A DNA stretch of 64,000 bases from Gracilimonas sp017641085 (lineage in GTDB: Bacteria > Bacteroidota > Rhodothermia > Balneolales > Balneolaceae). Made by a program: the position numbers and the translations under genes. Shown piece after piece: positions 25,824 through 35,039 of the stretch. The notes beneath the pieces were generated by a model, which was not told the origin of the DNA, searched no databases, and saw only the letters and a program-made list of their open reading frames with translations. The stretch is from NCBI RefSeq assembly GCF_046115515.1, contig NZ_CP175953.1. One strand, given 5' to 3'. Each line of letters begins with the position of its first letter. Position 1 is the stretch's first letter.

Positions 25824-26588
25824 ATGAACAGGCTGAAAGGTAAAACGGCAATTGTAACCGGGGCTACCGCAGGTATTGGTTACAAAACTGCGGAGCTTTT
25901 GGCTGAACAAGGGGTACATCTCGTAGTTACCGGTCGCCGTGAGGAAAGGCTGGAGGAGATCAAAGAAAAGCTCGAATCAGAGTATGAGGTAAAGGTTCAA
26001 ACAGCCGCTTTTGATATACGTGATGCTGATGCCTGTCGGTCTTTTGTACAATCACTAACAGCCAACATAGTTATTCTGGTGAATAACGCCGGCCTTGCCA
26101 AAGGAACCGACCCGGTTTATGATGCGGAGTTTGATGACTGGAATACTATGATTGATACGAATGTCAAAGGACTGCTGTATTTGTCCCGGCTTATCATCCC
26201 GCAAATGAAAGAACGAAACACCGGGCATATTATAAATGTGGGTTCTACGGCGGGACATGAATCTTATGCCGGAGGAGTGGTTTACACCGCCACAAAACAT
26301 GCCGTAAAGGCCATTACCGAATCGACCAAGAAAGACCTGCACGGGACAGAAGTTCGTGTGAGTATGGTGTCGCCCGGACTGGTGGAAACTGAGTTCAGCG
26401 AAGTTCGGTTTAAAGGCGACAAAGAAAAAGCGGCAGAGGTTTACAAAGGAATGAAGCCGCTGGTTGCTCAGGATATTGCCGAAATCATCGTTTTTGTAGC
26501 GAACCGTCCGGCCCACGTGAATATTATGGACACCATTATTTATCCTACCGCCCAATCTTCAGCAACAATGGTACACCGAGATGTATAA
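25824..26588 (+). CDS. SDR family NAD(P)-dependent oxidoreductase (YdfG-like)
   Basis: The 254-residue classical short-chain dehydrogenase has the cofactor motif TGATAGIGYKTAELL (residues 11-25), GRREER suggesting NADP(H) preference, NNAG, the catalytic Ser in NVGSTAGHESYAGG and YTATKHA with the Tyr-x3-Lys pair. The pattern is closest to the 3-hydroxy acid / serine dehydrogenase YdfG group; the substrate is inferred only. The last 8 nt overlap the start of the M28 peptidase gene, the first of several overlaps in this run. Confidence 0.9.
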   Translation: MNRLKGKTAIVTGATAGIGYKTAELLAEQGVHLVVTGRREERLEEIKEKLESEYEVKVQTAAFDIRDADACRSFVQSLTANIVILVNNAGLAKGTDPVYDAEFDDWNTMIDTNVKGLLYLSRLIIPQMKERNTGHIINVGSTAGHESYAGGVVYTATKHAVKAITESTKKDLHGTEVRVSMVSPGLVETEFSEVRFKGDKEKAAEVYKGMKPLVAQDIAEIIVFVANRPAHVNIMDTIIYPTAQSSATMVHRDV

Positions 26589-27543
26589 ATGGCTTTTCGT
26601 AGCTCTGGCACTTCTATTAACCGGCTGTTCAGATTCTGATAAATCAGGCCTTCAATTTTCCGAAAAAGGGCGAGAGGTTCCTGAATTCAATGCAGATTCC
26701 GCCTATAAGTTTGTTCAGCAACAGGTAGATTTTGGTCCCCGTGTACCGAACACGGAAGCTCACCGGCAAGCGGAGGCTTATTTTGTGGAGAAGCTCAAGG
26801 AATATGCCGGCCCCAATGCCGTTTTTGTTCAGGAATTTACTGCCGAGGGTTATGATGAACAGCTGGAACTTGGCAATGTGATCGCAGCTTTTAACCTAAG
26901 TGCCCGGGATCGGATAATGATCTGCGCACACTGGGATAGCCGTCCACGTGCTGATATGGACTCAACCCGACAAGATGAAGGCATAGTTGGTGCAGATGAT
27001 GGTGGAAGCGGAGTAGCCGTTTTGCTGGAGCTGGCACGGATGTTCAGCGAGAATCCTCCGCCAATTGGAGTAGATATTGTATTGTTTGACGGTGAAGATT
27101 ACGGAGAATCGGGAAGCCTGGAGAAATATTTCCTCGGTTCCCGGTATTGGTCAAACAATCCTCCGGTTCCGGGATACAGCCCCCGTTTTGGGATTTTATT
27201 GGATATGGTTGGAGCCGAGGGAGCTCAATTCCCAAAAGAGCGGTATTCACTGAATTATGCTCCAAATCTGGTGGAAGAGGTATGGAATATCGCTTCCGAG
27301 AAAGGCTACGAAGATTATTTTTTGAATGAAGAAGGCGCCGCTGTTTCCGATGATCATGTAATCGTGAATGAACAAGCCCGGATTCCCATTATAAATGTCA
27401 TAAATCATAGCCGGACACCCCGGGGTAATGCGCAGTTTGCCCCTCACTGGCACACCCATAATGATAACATGGATATCATTAGCAGGGAAACACTGCAAGC
27501 GGTGGGTGATGTAATGGCTGAACTTATTTACAATCGATTATAA
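26581..27543 (+). CDS. M28 family metallopeptidase lipoprotein, glutaminyl-peptide cyclotransferase-like
   Basis: The 320-residue product has a lipobox (LALLLTGC). The M28 zinc ligands are visible in ICAHWDSRPRAD, GADDGGSGVAVLLELA and FDGEDYGE, with a late His in FAPHWHTHNDNMDI. The insertion RPRADMD and the overall size match bacterial glutaminyl cyclases / M28 aminopeptidases in Bacteroidota, which form pyroglutamate at N-termini of exported proteins. Aminopeptidase activity is the alternative. Its stop overlaps the prmA start (TAATG at 27541-27545). Confidence 0.87.
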   Translation: MYKWLFVALALLLTGCSDSDKSGLQFSEKGREVPEFNADSAYKFVQQQVDFGPRVPNTEAHRQAEAYFVEKLKEYAGPNAVFVQEFTAEGYDEQLELGNVIAAFNLSARDRIMICAHWDSRPRADMDSTRQDEGIVGADDGGSGVAVLLELARMFSENPPPIGVDIVLFDGEDYGESGSLEKYFLGSRYWSNNPPVPGYSPRFGILLDMVGAEGAQFPKERYSLNYAPNLVEEVWNIASEKGYEDYFLNEEGAAVSDDHVIVNEQARIPIINVINHSRTPRGNAQFAPHWHTHNDNMDIISRETLQAVGDVMAELIYNRL

Positions 27544-28379
27544 TGGAATATGTTGAACTTCGGATTTCACTTAATGATGACTTTCACGAACTGCTGATCG
27601 CCGAACGTTTTGATCTTGATTTTGAAGGTTTTGAGCAGGATGATGATTTGCTCATTGCTACTATTCCCACTCAGCGGTTTGACGATTCCAAACGGGAGGA
27701 AATTGAGAAGCTGCTGATGAAATTCGGAGGGGAGTCATCCATTCTAAGCGAAAAAATTATACCCGATCAAAACTGGAACGAGACTTGGGAACGAACAATA
27801 CAGCCCCAGGCTATTGGCCGGTTTTATGTGCATCCTACCTGGTCAACAACCGATGCCGACATCAGTGATAAAATAGAGCTGATGATTGACCCAAAGATGG
27901 CTTTTGGAACCGGCTATCATGCAACCACAAGGGTAATGCTGGAATGGCTCCCGGAGGTTATCAGTGAGGGGGACAAAGTACTTGACGCCGGAACTGGAAC
28001 GGGGATTTTAGCTATTGCCGCGCTTAAACTGGGAGCTGAATCCGCCTTCGGTTTTGATATAGATGAGTGGAGCGAGACCAATGCAAGGGAAAACATTCTT
28101 CTTAATAAAGTAGAGAACTTTGAAGTTAAACTTGGTTCCACAGAAGTAATTCCAAAGGGTGAGAAATTCGATGTGATTTTAGCCAACATCAATCGGAATG
28201 CATTGATTGAATTAATTCCTGAATTACTGGGCTTTTTGAATGAGGACGGAAAACTGCTCCTATCCGGGCTACTGGAAGAGGATGAGCCGGTGATGTTAAA
28301 ACAAGAGGCTCTTGAAAAACTTACTCACCTTGATACCCGACGGCATAAAGAATGGATAGCTATATTATTTGAAGCATGA
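27543..28379 (+). CDS. prmA: Ribosomal protein L11 methyltransferase
   Basis: The 278-residue product has the PrmA layout: an N-terminal L11-binding region (1-90), the linker NWNETWERTIQPQAIGRFYVHP, the PrmA-specific IDPKMAFGTGYHATTRVMLEWL and SAM motif I LDAGTGTGILAIAALKLGA. LANINRNALIEL is the NxxxxxL motif-IV equivalent. The enzyme trimethylates ribosomal protein L11. The gene overlaps the M28 gene by one base and the ppx/gppA gene by four bases, so the run is translationally coupled. Confidence 0.93.
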   Translation: MEYVELRISLNDDFHELLIAERFDLDFEGFEQDDDLLIATIPTQRFDDSKREEIEKLLMKFGGESSILSEKIIPDQNWNETWERTIQPQAIGRFYVHPTWSTTDADISDKIELMIDPKMAFGTGYHATTRVMLEWLPEVISEGDKVLDAGTGTGILAIAALKLGAESAFGFDIDEWSETNARENILLNKVENFEVKLGSTEVIPKGEKFDVILANINRNALIELIPELLGFLNEDGKLLLSGLLEEDEPVMLKQEALEKLTHLDTRRHKEWIAILFEA

Positions 28380-29287
28380 AAGCAGCGATAGACATTGGTA
28401 CAAATACGGTTTTACTGTTAGTGGCTGAATATGAAAATGGGGTGATTAAAAATGTTCATGAAGAACATCGTGTGCCCCGCCTCGGGAAAGGAGTTGATGC
28501 CGATAAAAATATCAATGAAGCGGCTACCGAAAGAGTAATAGATGCCTTAAGTGCCTACCGGAAAATTTTAGCTGCCGACTTCCCTAAAGTAGATCAAATC
28601 ATAGTTACCGCTACCAGTGCCGTTCGTGATGCCAACAACCGGGACGAATTTATGGCAAGGGTGAAAGAGGAAACCGACTTTGAGATTCGCTTGCTTTCGG
28701 GAAGAGAAGAAGCGGAGTGCACAGCTTCAGGAGCGTTATCGGTTTTGGAGATTCTAGAGGACGAAGAAACACTGATTCTGGATATCGGTGGCGGAAGTAC
28801 CGAGATCGCTCAGGTTAAGGGTGGAAAGGTTCTGGACGGTCATTCTTTTGATATGGGCTCTGTTCGGTTTACGGAACGCTTCTTGTCCGGTAATCCGCCT
28901 TCCTCCGAAGAAATTGAGACTTGCAGAAAAAAGATAACCGAGTTATATAAGAGCAGGAAATTTGAGGTCAGCGAAAAAGTAAAAGCTGTGGGTGTAGCCG
29001 GAACGGTAACCACGCTGGCAGCCATGGCTCTGGATATCACAAATTACGAGCCGGAGAAATTAAACGGCTATTCCCTAAAGCTTGACACCGTTAGGCACTA
29101 TATCGATATGTTTTCAGAGAATACCCATGAAGATATGCTGGCTCAGAATCCGGTTTTTCTAAAGGGCAGGGAAGATATTTTTATGGGAGGGATGCTGATT
29201 CTGGAAGGCTTTATGAAGCATTTTAATTTTGACGAACTTCTCGTTTCTACCGGAGGCATTCGTCATGGGGCAATTATAATGCTATAA
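28376..29287 (+). CDS. Ppx/GppA family phosphatase (exopolyphosphatase-like)
   Basis: The 303-residue protein contains only the two ASKHA-type domains of the Ppx/GppA family: AIDIGTNTVLLLVAEY at the N-terminus (phosphate loop 1), ATSAVRDANNRDEF, LSGREEAECTASGAL and LDIGGGSTEIAQV (phosphate loop 2), ending in VSTGGIRHGAI. It lacks the C-terminal HD-like domain of E. coli Ppx, as short family members do. It acts on polyphosphate or guanosine pentaphosphate; which one is not determinable. It ends a coupled run and is followed by a strong terminator. Confidence 0.9.
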   Translation: MKAAIDIGTNTVLLLVAEYENGVIKNVHEEHRVPRLGKGVDADKNINEAATERVIDALSAYRKILAADFPKVDQIIVTATSAVRDANNRDEFMARVKEETDFEIRLLSGREEAECTASGALSVLEILEDEETLILDIGGGSTEIAQVKGGKVLDGHSFDMGSVRFTERFLSGNPPSSEEIETCRKKITELYKSRKFEVSEKVKAVGVAGTVTTLAAMALDITNYEPEKLNGYSLKLDTVRHYIDMFSENTHEDMLAQNPVFLKGREDIFMGGMLILEGFMKHFNFDELLVSTGGIRHGAIIML

Positions 29288-29290
29288 AAA

Positions 29291-29316
29291 AAGCGCCCCT
29301 TACTGACAGGGCGCTT
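29291..29316. terminator. Bidirectional-type terminator between ppx/gppA and the OMP gene
   Basis: An 8-bp stem aagcgccc (29291-29298) with gggcgctt (29309-29316) begins 3 nt after the ppx stop codon. A-runs precede the stem on the plus strand, giving a T-run on the minus strand, so it may serve the convergent OMP gene as well. Confidence 0.75.
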
Positions 29317-29338
29317 AATCTAGTAAGTAGCTTAATAA

Positions 29339-29863
29339 TTAATTACCGCCGAGTGGGATACGCAGACCAGCAGCAATATTAACCTGATCAGCATCACCAA
29401 TCACATATTTTAATTCACCAAACAATTTTCCGAAGCTCAGTGGGTAAGATGCTCCGCCTCCGATATTCAGACCCAGTTCACTGTCAGAGTCGCTTCCGCT
29501 TACATTAGGACCGCTGAAACTGGTATTAATTCCGAGAATATTAATTCCCGCCAGTGCATGAGCAGAAAACCCTGATTCTTCATCGGAATATAAACTGTAA
29601 TGCCCGTTTACATTAACTTCCCAATAGGTTGCGGTGAATTCATTGCCACCACCCAAATCTGTATTATCTGGTAAGTAAAAACCAATATTGGCATTTATAT
29701 CGATGTCGTCATTTATCATGTATGACCCGTCTGCTCTCAAACCAATTTGTTCGACTTCATCTCCATACATAAGCGCACCACCAACAGTTATCTGAGCCTG
29801 CGTGGTTTGGAATGTGGCAAATGTTAGTACCGCTGTAAAAATCAATAAAGTTGTTTTCTTCAT
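29339..29863 (-). CDS. Outer-membrane beta-barrel protein (OmpW/porin-like, small)
   Basis: The 174-residue product has a clear Sec signal peptide ending in TTQAQ (residues 1-24). The mature part is a series of amphipathic strands separated by Gly/Asn/Asp loops (ITVGGALMYGDEVEQIGLRADGSY, DINANIGFYLPDN, YWEVNVNGHYSL, FSAHALAGINILGI, LGLNIGGGASYPL, LFGELKYVIG), as in eight-stranded barrels. The size and strand count fit OmpX/OmpW-like proteins without a firm family. It is monocistronic, with a terminator at its 3' side. Confidence 0.75.
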   Translation of the reverse strand: MKKTTLLIFTAVLTFATFQTTQAQITVGGALMYGDEVEQIGLRADGSYMINDDIDINANIGFYLPDNTDLGGGNEFTATYWEVNVNGHYSLYSDEESGFSAHALAGINILGINTSFSGPNVSGSDSDSELGLNIGGGASYPLSFGKLFGELKYVIGDADQVNIAAGLRIPLGGN

Positions 29864-30016
29864 GTTGATTGTTTTTTGTTAGAGTTGTTTAAAAGCTTAA
29901 TTCTGCCGTAGTCAATAAGCTCATTATCATATGCGTGAAGTTTCAGAAAAAAGGTTCAAAAAAGACGTTTTCATTTGTCTCAGGCTTTGTATTTTAAGGG
30001 CTGAATAATTGTTGAT

Positions 30017-30649
30017 ATGTCTGAAGAAAATTCCGAAATCAAAAATACCTCACCGCGCGAAAATGCGTCTGCAAGTAGTCTCGAAGATGACAAATTTGTG
30101 GCGGAAGCATTAGCCGGTAAAGAAGATTCCTACAAAAAATTAGTAGATAAGTATCAGAAGCCCCTTTATTTCCATATCCGCAAAATGATTAAAGAGGTGG
30201 AGCTTGTTGAAGACCTGGTACAGGAAGTTTTCATGAAGGCCTTTCATAATCTTTCTTCATACAGCAACGAGTATGCATTCTCCACCTGGCTGTATCGCAT
30301 TGCCACTAATCACACCATCGATTATTTAAGGAAGAAAAAGCTCCAAACGCTTTCCATTAACGAGCCTTACAAAACCAAGGACGGTGATATGGAAATTCAG
30401 CTGCCGGATGAAAGCTTTTCAACCGACACCCCGGTGATGAAGAAGGAGAGAAAAGCAATTGTTCAGCATGCAATCGAAAATCTCCCCGAAAAATATAAAG
30501 CCGTTATTGAAATGCGGCACATGGAAGAGAAGTTGTACCAGGAAATAGCGGACGTCCTGGATTTACCCCTCGGTACGGTTAAAGCCCATATCTTCAGAGC
30601 AAGGGAGCTGCTCTACAAAGCCCTGAAAGATAAAAGAGAGCAGTTCTAA
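30017..30649 (+). CDS. RNA polymerase sigma factor, sigma-70 family, ECF type
   Basis: The 210-residue product has region 2 (EDSYKKLVDKYQKPLYFHIRKMI, VELVEDLVQEVFMKAFHNL, FSTWLYRIATNHTIDYLRKKK) and region 4 (LPEKYKAVIEMRHMEEKLYQEIADVLDLPLGTVKAHIFRARELL). This is the RpoE-like ECF layout, with an N-terminal Ser/Asn-rich extension of about 28 residues. No anti-sigma gene is adjacent; the next gene is a lipoprotein. Regulation is unknown. Confidence 0.9.
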   Translation: MSEENSEIKNTSPRENASASSLEDDKFVAEALAGKEDSYKKLVDKYQKPLYFHIRKMIKEVELVEDLVQEVFMKAFHNLSSYSNEYAFSTWLYRIATNHTIDYLRKKKLQTLSINEPYKTKDGDMEIQLPDESFSTDTPVMKKERKAIVQHAIENLPEKYKAVIEMRHMEEKLYQEIADVLDLPLGTVKAHIFRARELLYKALKDKREQF

Positions 30650-30718
30650 ATATTTCTGAGCCTTTTTCGGGCAATTTTACGCATAGGTAAGTGAACACCT
30701 AAACATAATTTCAGAACT

Positions 30719-31522
30719 ATGCGTAATTCAAGAGTAATAACACTATTCTCGGTTGTACTTCTTTTTTCGTTTGCATTGATTTCCTGTGGGGACGATCCCG
30801 CTTCAGCGAATGAAGATCCCCCCACATTGCCTACATTTGAGAATATAGAGCCTGACCTTTCTTATTTCGAGTCAAACCAGCCTCAGCAAAGTAGTTCCAA
30901 TTATTCAGAGGCCTATTACTACGGGCTGGGACTGGGTAGCATTGCCTTTACTTCACAAGCCTACGTCAGCTTCTTTTCGCTGGCAGATTCAGAAAATGCC
31001 GACTTTAAGAACGGTAAATGGGTTTGGGAATACAGCTATTCTTATGAAGGAGAGTCTGTATCTATAAAACTAACGGCCGAACCCGATGGTGACTTTATTA
31101 ACTGGGAAATGCTTTGGTCTTTTGATGACGGGCAGGGTAATTCCATCACAGATTACTCAGTGGTAACCGGCCGTATAGCCTCTGATGGAAATTCAGGCAG
31201 CTGGACATTTAATACTCTAAACCCGGATACCAATGAAGAGGAGCCGATTCTTATTTCTGAATGGTCCACCTCCGGTGAGAATAATCTTGAAATCGAAACG
31301 GATTATTACGATTCGGGAAGTGTGGTAACTACCTATACCTATACTCAGAATGACAATGAATTCATGGTTTTCTTAAGCGATACGGATGAAGAAAACGACA
31401 TCACTGTTTTCTGGGATGATGAGGCCATGACCGGTTACTACCAACTGGGATCGGACACTGCAAACAGATATTGCTGGGATAGTAATTATGAGGATGTTGC
31501 CTGTGGCAGCGTTGGGTATTAA
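30719..31522 (+). CDS. Acidic lipoprotein of unknown function
   Basis: The 267-residue product has a lipoprotein signal (LFSFALISC, Cys23). The mature protein is rich in Tyr, Trp, Ser and acidic residues and alternates in a beta-strand-like pattern (GKWVWEYSYSYEGESVSIKLTAEPDGDFINWEMLWSFDD; TDYYDSGSVVTTYTYT), which suggests a beta-sandwich or lipocalin-like fold. I recognise no family. It follows the sigma factor by 69 nt on the same strand and ends at a terminator, so the two may be co-transcribed. Confidence 0.7.
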   Translation: MRNSRVITLFSVVLLFSFALISCGDDPASANEDPPTLPTFENIEPDLSYFESNQPQQSSSNYSEAYYYGLGLGSIAFTSQAYVSFFSLADSENADFKNGKWVWEYSYSYEGESVSIKLTAEPDGDFINWEMLWSFDDGQGNSITDYSVVTGRIASDGNSGSWTFNTLNPDTNEEEPILISEWSTSGENNLEIETDYYDSGSVVTTYTYTQNDNEFMVFLSDTDEENDITVFWDDEAMTGYYQLGSDTANRYCWDSNYEDVACGSVGY

Positions 31523-31545
31523 TGTACTTACCAGGTAGCTATAGG

Positions 31546-31577
31546 GCCGGCCGGTTTTTTAATCGGTCGGCTTTTTT
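31546..31577 (+). terminator. Rho-independent terminator after the acidic lipoprotein gene
   Basis: Stem gccggccg (31546-31553) with cggtcggc (31564-31571), one G-T wobble, loop containing a T-run, followed by tttttt. It lies 24 nt after the stop and abuts the convergent queG stop codon. Confidence 0.85.
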
Positions 31578-32523
31578 AGTTTGAGATATTCCCCGAAACG
31601 ATCTCCACGTTCGACTTAAACTTGTCATACTTGGCACGACGGATAGCGCTGCCTTCAAACGTCTCATCATATTGTTGGGGAGTCAGGTTTTCCCAGAAAT
31701 CAAGATCTCTTTCTACCACATAATCTCTTGGGTACAGGTCTTCAAATTGCGCGGTTATCGATTTACTGTTCCAGGGACATACATCCTGACAGATATCACA
31801 GCCATACACCCAGTTTTCAATATCCGTTTGGTACTGCTTGTCTATTTCTTCTTTCAGCTCAATGGTCAGGTAGGAGATGCACTTAGTCGCATCCACTCTG
31901 TAAGGCTCATAAATTGCGTCTGTGGGGCAGGCATCAAGGCAGCGGGTACACGAGCCGCAATGATCGGTTACGGGGGAGTCGTAGCTCAATTCCGCATCAA
32001 TGATCATTTCCCCAATAAATACAAACGAACCAATATCTTTATTCAGCAGGTTTGAATTTTTGCCGATCCAGCCCAGTCCGGCTCGTTTTGCCCAAACTTT
32101 ATCCAGAACCGGGGCAGAGTCCACAAAAATACGTCCTTCAAGTCCGCCCAACAGTTCCTTACTGAAGTTAAAGAGTTTCTTGAGCTTCTTTTTCAGCACT
32201 TTGTGGTAATCACGTCCCTGAGCATATTTGGCAATCAGCGGTTCGTTCTTTTCCCCGATTTGTTGATGATGAGAAGGATGATAGTAGCTGGCTAAAACAG
32301 AAACTACGGTTTTTGAACCGGGAACCAACAGCGTGGGATCAACCCGTTTTTCAAAATAATTGCCCATCCAGTCCATGGTGCCATTACGATTCTGCTTGAG
32401 CCATTCTTCCAGCCGGCGGGCTTCGTGGGGGAGGTGTTGAGCTTCGGCAAATCCACAGGCATCAAACCCCAGTTGAAGGGCGTGCGAACGGATTTGTTCT
32501 GTGAATTTCTTCTGTTGAAGCAT
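31576..32523 (-). CDS. queG: Epoxyqueuosine reductase
   Basis: The 315-residue protein has the QueG features: an N-terminal cobalamin-binding region (DACGFAEAQHLP, GTMDWMGNYFEKRVDP), SAPVLDKVWAKRAGLGWIGKNSNLL, then two 4Fe-4S motifs CGSCTRCLDACPTDAI and GCDICQDVCPWN. QueG reduces epoxyqueuosine to queuosine in the tRNA anticodon wobble position. The HEAT-repeat C-terminal extension of some QueG proteins is absent. It is last in the minus-strand run GWxTD - pdxA - methyltransferase - ftsE-like - queG. Confidence 0.94.
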   Translation of the reverse strand: MLQQKKFTEQIRSHALQLGFDACGFAEAQHLPHEARRLEEWLKQNRNGTMDWMGNYFEKRVDPTLLVPGSKTVVSVLASYYHPSHHQQIGEKNEPLIAKYAQGRDYHKVLKKKLKKLFNFSKELLGGLEGRIFVDSAPVLDKVWAKRAGLGWIGKNSNLLNKDIGSFVFIGEMIIDAELSYDSPVTDHCGSCTRCLDACPTDAIYEPYRVDATKCISYLTIELKEEIDKQYQTDIENWVYGCDICQDVCPWNSKSITAQFEDLYPRDYVVERDLDFWENLTPQQYDETFEGSAIRRAKYDKFKSNVEIVSGNISN

Positions 32524-32529
32524 TCCGAA

Positions 32530-33234
32530 TTATGTTTTTTCCGGAACCAGTTTCTCGCCTTTCCAGATTAAATTCTGAGTTTTACCATTTACCATCCTGA
32601 CGGTTCGGGCGCGGTATTTCTTAACTACGGCATAATCGTGTGTTACCATTAAAACCGCCATTCCCCGGTTATTAATACTCCGAAGCAGCTCCATGATATC
32701 TTTGGTGGCTTTGGGGTCAAGATTTCCGGTGGGTTCGTCGGCAAGTAAAATTCGGGGTTCGTTAGCCAATGCTCTTGCAATAACAACGCGTTGTTGTTCA
32801 CCTCCGGAAAGATCCTTCGGCATATGTTTTCTGCGGTGACTGAGCCCAACCATGGTTAGTACTTCAAGCACGCGCTGTTTAATAAACTTGGGTTTCTCTC
32901 CGGTTACCTGAAGGGCAAAGGCTACATTGTCGTGTACATTGCGATCTTGTAGCAGCTGGAAATCCTGGAACACAATGCCGAGCCGTCGCCGCAGCATGGG
33001 TACTTCCCGCTCGGATATTTTATTTACCGGGTATTCGGTTACACGTACCGTTCCGGTATCGGGTACAACATCCCGGTACAAAAGCTTCAGAAAAGAGCTT
33101 TTCCCGATACCCGTTGGACCAATCAGATAGGCAAATTCGCCATTATGAAGCTTGAAGTTAACATCATCCAATACCCTGGTATGATCATATCTCAGGGTTA
33201 CATTTTTAAGTTCAATTACTGCTGTTTCTGACAT
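32530..33234 (-). CDS. ftsE: FtsE-like ABC transporter ATP-binding protein
   Basis: The 234-residue ATPase has Walker A LIGPTGIGKSSFLKLL, the Q-loop FQDFQLLQDRNVHDNVAFAL, the signature LSGGEQQRVVIARAL, Walker B ILLADEPTGNLDP and the H-loop VLMVTHDYAVV. The pattern FQDFQLLxDRxVxxNVAFAL is characteristic of FtsE, the partner of FtsX in peptidoglycan hydrolase activation during division. No ftsX is adjacent, as is usual in Bacteroidota-like genomes. A LolD/MacB-type ATPase is the alternative. It overlaps the methyltransferase gene by 19 nt. Confidence 0.82.
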   Translation of the reverse strand: MSETAVIELKNVTLRYDHTRVLDDVNFKLHNGEFAYLIGPTGIGKSSFLKLLYRDVVPDTGTVRVTEYPVNKISEREVPMLRRRLGIVFQDFQLLQDRNVHDNVAFALQVTGEKPKFIKQRVLEVLTMVGLSHRRKHMPKDLSGGEQQRVVIARALANEPRILLADEPTGNLDPKATKDIMELLRSINNRGMAVLMVTHDYAVVKKYRARTVRMVNGKTQNLIWKGEKLVPEKT

Positions 33235-33998
33235 CGAAGTACCATCGTTACGCGTGTGCTTTTTTCGTCTGCTTCCACCAAATCAAAACCCTCATATTTG
33301 GCTACCTGATGATAGGAGGTTTGTTCCAAAATTGATAGCATTTCCTTGAGTGAATAAATTCGCTGCTTGTGAATTTCATGATAACTTTCCAGAACGGTTT
33401 TGCCGTCGTCAGCCATCTTATCTATTTCAAATTCGTTAAAGTGAAAATGCTCTCCCGGTTCATACCGGCTTTCTCTGAAATATCGATAACTGCCAAAGCT
33501 TCCTTCTTCGTTGTTGAGGTAGTCAACAGCTTCCAGGGAGTTCTGCGGAGTGGAAAAGTCGAAGATCAATAATCCACCCGAATTCAGAATATCACGGCAT
33601 CCATCCAGCATTTTGTGGATTTCTTCTTTGGAGTGAAGGTAATTCACACTGTCGAAAACCGAGAAGATAATATCATAAGTGTCTTCACTTCTGATGTCCC
33701 GGAAATCCATGGTATGGAAATCGACCATTACTTCCTGTTGGGCTGCTTTTAGTCTTGCCTTTTCAATCATAGCAGCAGAAAGGTCGGTAGCGGTCAGCTC
33801 ATACTCATCAAGTTGAGCGAGATTCAGGGAAATAGCACCGGTTCCACAGGCAAGCTCCAACACATCAACGGGATCGGGGTGGTGAGTTTGGATTACTTCA
33901 TCAATAAAATCTGCCCACATTTCGTAATCTACATCCTTCATCAGGGTATCGTAAAGCTCGGCCAATACAGTGTAGATGTTGGCTTTTTCAGTCTTCAC
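33216..33998 (-). CDS. Class I SAM-dependent methyltransferase
   Basis: About 260 residues from the GTG at 33996-33998; the frame stays open to ATG 34067, but those codons overlie the end of pdxA. YTVLAELYDTLMKDVDYEMWADFI is the typical start of this group. Motif I is VLELACGTGAISLNLAQL, then LTATDLSAAMIEKARLKA, DIIFSVFDSVNYL and a late LLIFDFSTPQNSLE. It resembles ubiquinone/YcgJ-like small-molecule methyltransferases, substrate unknown. The GTG start overlaps the pdxA stop by 11 nt and the 3' end overlaps ftsE, so the run is tightly coupled. Confidence 0.8.
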   Translation of the reverse strand: MKTEKANIYTVLAELYDTLMKDVDYEMWADFIDEVIQTHHPDPVDVLELACGTGAISLNLAQLDEYELTATDLSAAMIEKARLKAAQQEVMVDFHTMDFRDIRSEDTYDIIFSVFDSVNYLHSKEEIHKMLDGCRDILNSGGLLIFDFSTPQNSLEAVDYLNNEEGSFGSYRYFRESRYEPGEHFHFNEFEIDKMADDGKTVLESYHEIHKQRIYSLKEMLSILEQTSYHQVAKYEGFDLVEADEKSTRVTMVLRCQKQQ

Positions 33999-34998
33999 TA
34001 ATTCGTTTGTTTGCAAGTTCAACCGCCTGTTTATACGCTTCTTTAAAAGAAGATGGATTAGCAACACCTTTGCCAGCTATATCAAAGGCAGTGCCATGAT
34101 CCGGAGAAGTGCGGATGATAGGAAGTCCGGCCGTAAAATTCACCCCTTTACCAAAAGACAGCAGTTTAAACGGAGCCAGTCCCTGATCGTGATACATGGC
34201 TAAAATCGCATCGTGATGTTTGTGGAGCTGTTGCCCGAAAAATCCATCAGCAGGGAATGGGCCATGAAGGGTTATATCCTTTCGTTCCTCTCTGATCATC
34301 TTGAGCGTTGGAGTAATAACGTCGATTTCTTCCTTGCCAATTACACCACCATCTCCGGCATGCGGGTTTAACCCAAACACGGCAATTTTAGGGTTGGTGA
34401 TACCAAAGTCATGAATCAGGCTCGAGGAAAGAATCTTAACTTTTTCTTTGATGACATCCGGTGTGATGGCTTCTGAAACATCTTTAACCGGTATATGTGT
34501 GGTAGCCAACGCTACCCGCAGATCTCCGCTAACCAGCATCATCAGCACAGAATCGGTACCTGTTTGGGTGGCCAGGAATTCAGTATGTCCCGGAATTTCG
34601 TAACCGGCCAGGTTTACGGCCTCTTTGGATATGGGAGCGGTTACCATTGCATCTACCTCATGGCTCATGCAAAGATGAATGCATTGCTCAATAGATTGCA
34701 TGGCTGCCTTTCCGCTTAGGGCAGACTGTATGCCCGGAGTCATTTTCAGATTATCCACAGCAAAGGTCAGAACGTTAATGGTTCCCGACTGTAAACCGGT
34801 GACGTCATCTGAATAATTAACATCTAAATCATAAGGAAGGTAGGAGAGAACGGATGTTATGATCTCTTTCGGGGAAATGATCACAGGAGTGGATGTTCCC
34901 AAATCCAAATCGGACAATGACTTCATGATGATCTCCGGGCCAATCCCGTTAAAATCACCAATCGAAATAGCTATGCGTGGAATTTCTTTATTAAGCAT
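33988..34998 (-). CDS. pdxA: 4-hydroxythreonine-4-phosphate dehydrogenase
   Basis: The 336-residue product has PdxA landmarks: ISIGDFNGIGPEIIMKSL at the N-terminus, ISKEAVNLAGYEIPGHTEFLA with the metal-binding His, LNPHAGDGGVIGKEE, and YHDQGLAPFKLLSFGKGVNFTAGLPIIRTSPDHGTAFDIAG near the C-terminus with further metal-binding His residues. PdxA oxidises 4-phosphohydroxy-threonine in deoxyxylulose-5-phosphate-dependent pyridoxal phosphate synthesis. It follows the GWxTD gene and is coupled to a methyltransferase downstream. Confidence 0.95.
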   Translation of the reverse strand: MLNKEIPRIAISIGDFNGIGPEIIMKSLSDLDLGTSTPVIISPKEIITSVLSYLPYDLDVNYSDDVTGLQSGTINVLTFAVDNLKMTPGIQSALSGKAAMQSIEQCIHLCMSHEVDAMVTAPISKEAVNLAGYEIPGHTEFLATQTGTDSVLMMLVSGDLRVALATTHIPVKDVSEAITPDVIKEKVKILSSSLIHDFGITNPKIAVFGLNPHAGDGGVIGKEEIDVITPTLKMIREERKDITLHGPFPADGFFGQQLHKHHDAILAMYHDQGLAPFKLLSFGKGVNFTAGLPIIRTSPDHGTAFDIAGKGVANPSSFKEAYKQAVELANKRISED

Positions 34999-35039
34999 GA
35001 CACGCCTAAAATAAGGCGATTAATGGGCAATACACAGCG

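Noticed and set aside
26055..26555. 166-codon minus-strand ORF opposite the SDR gene
   Set aside because: Fully inside a convincing SDR gene; the translation has no recognisable pattern.
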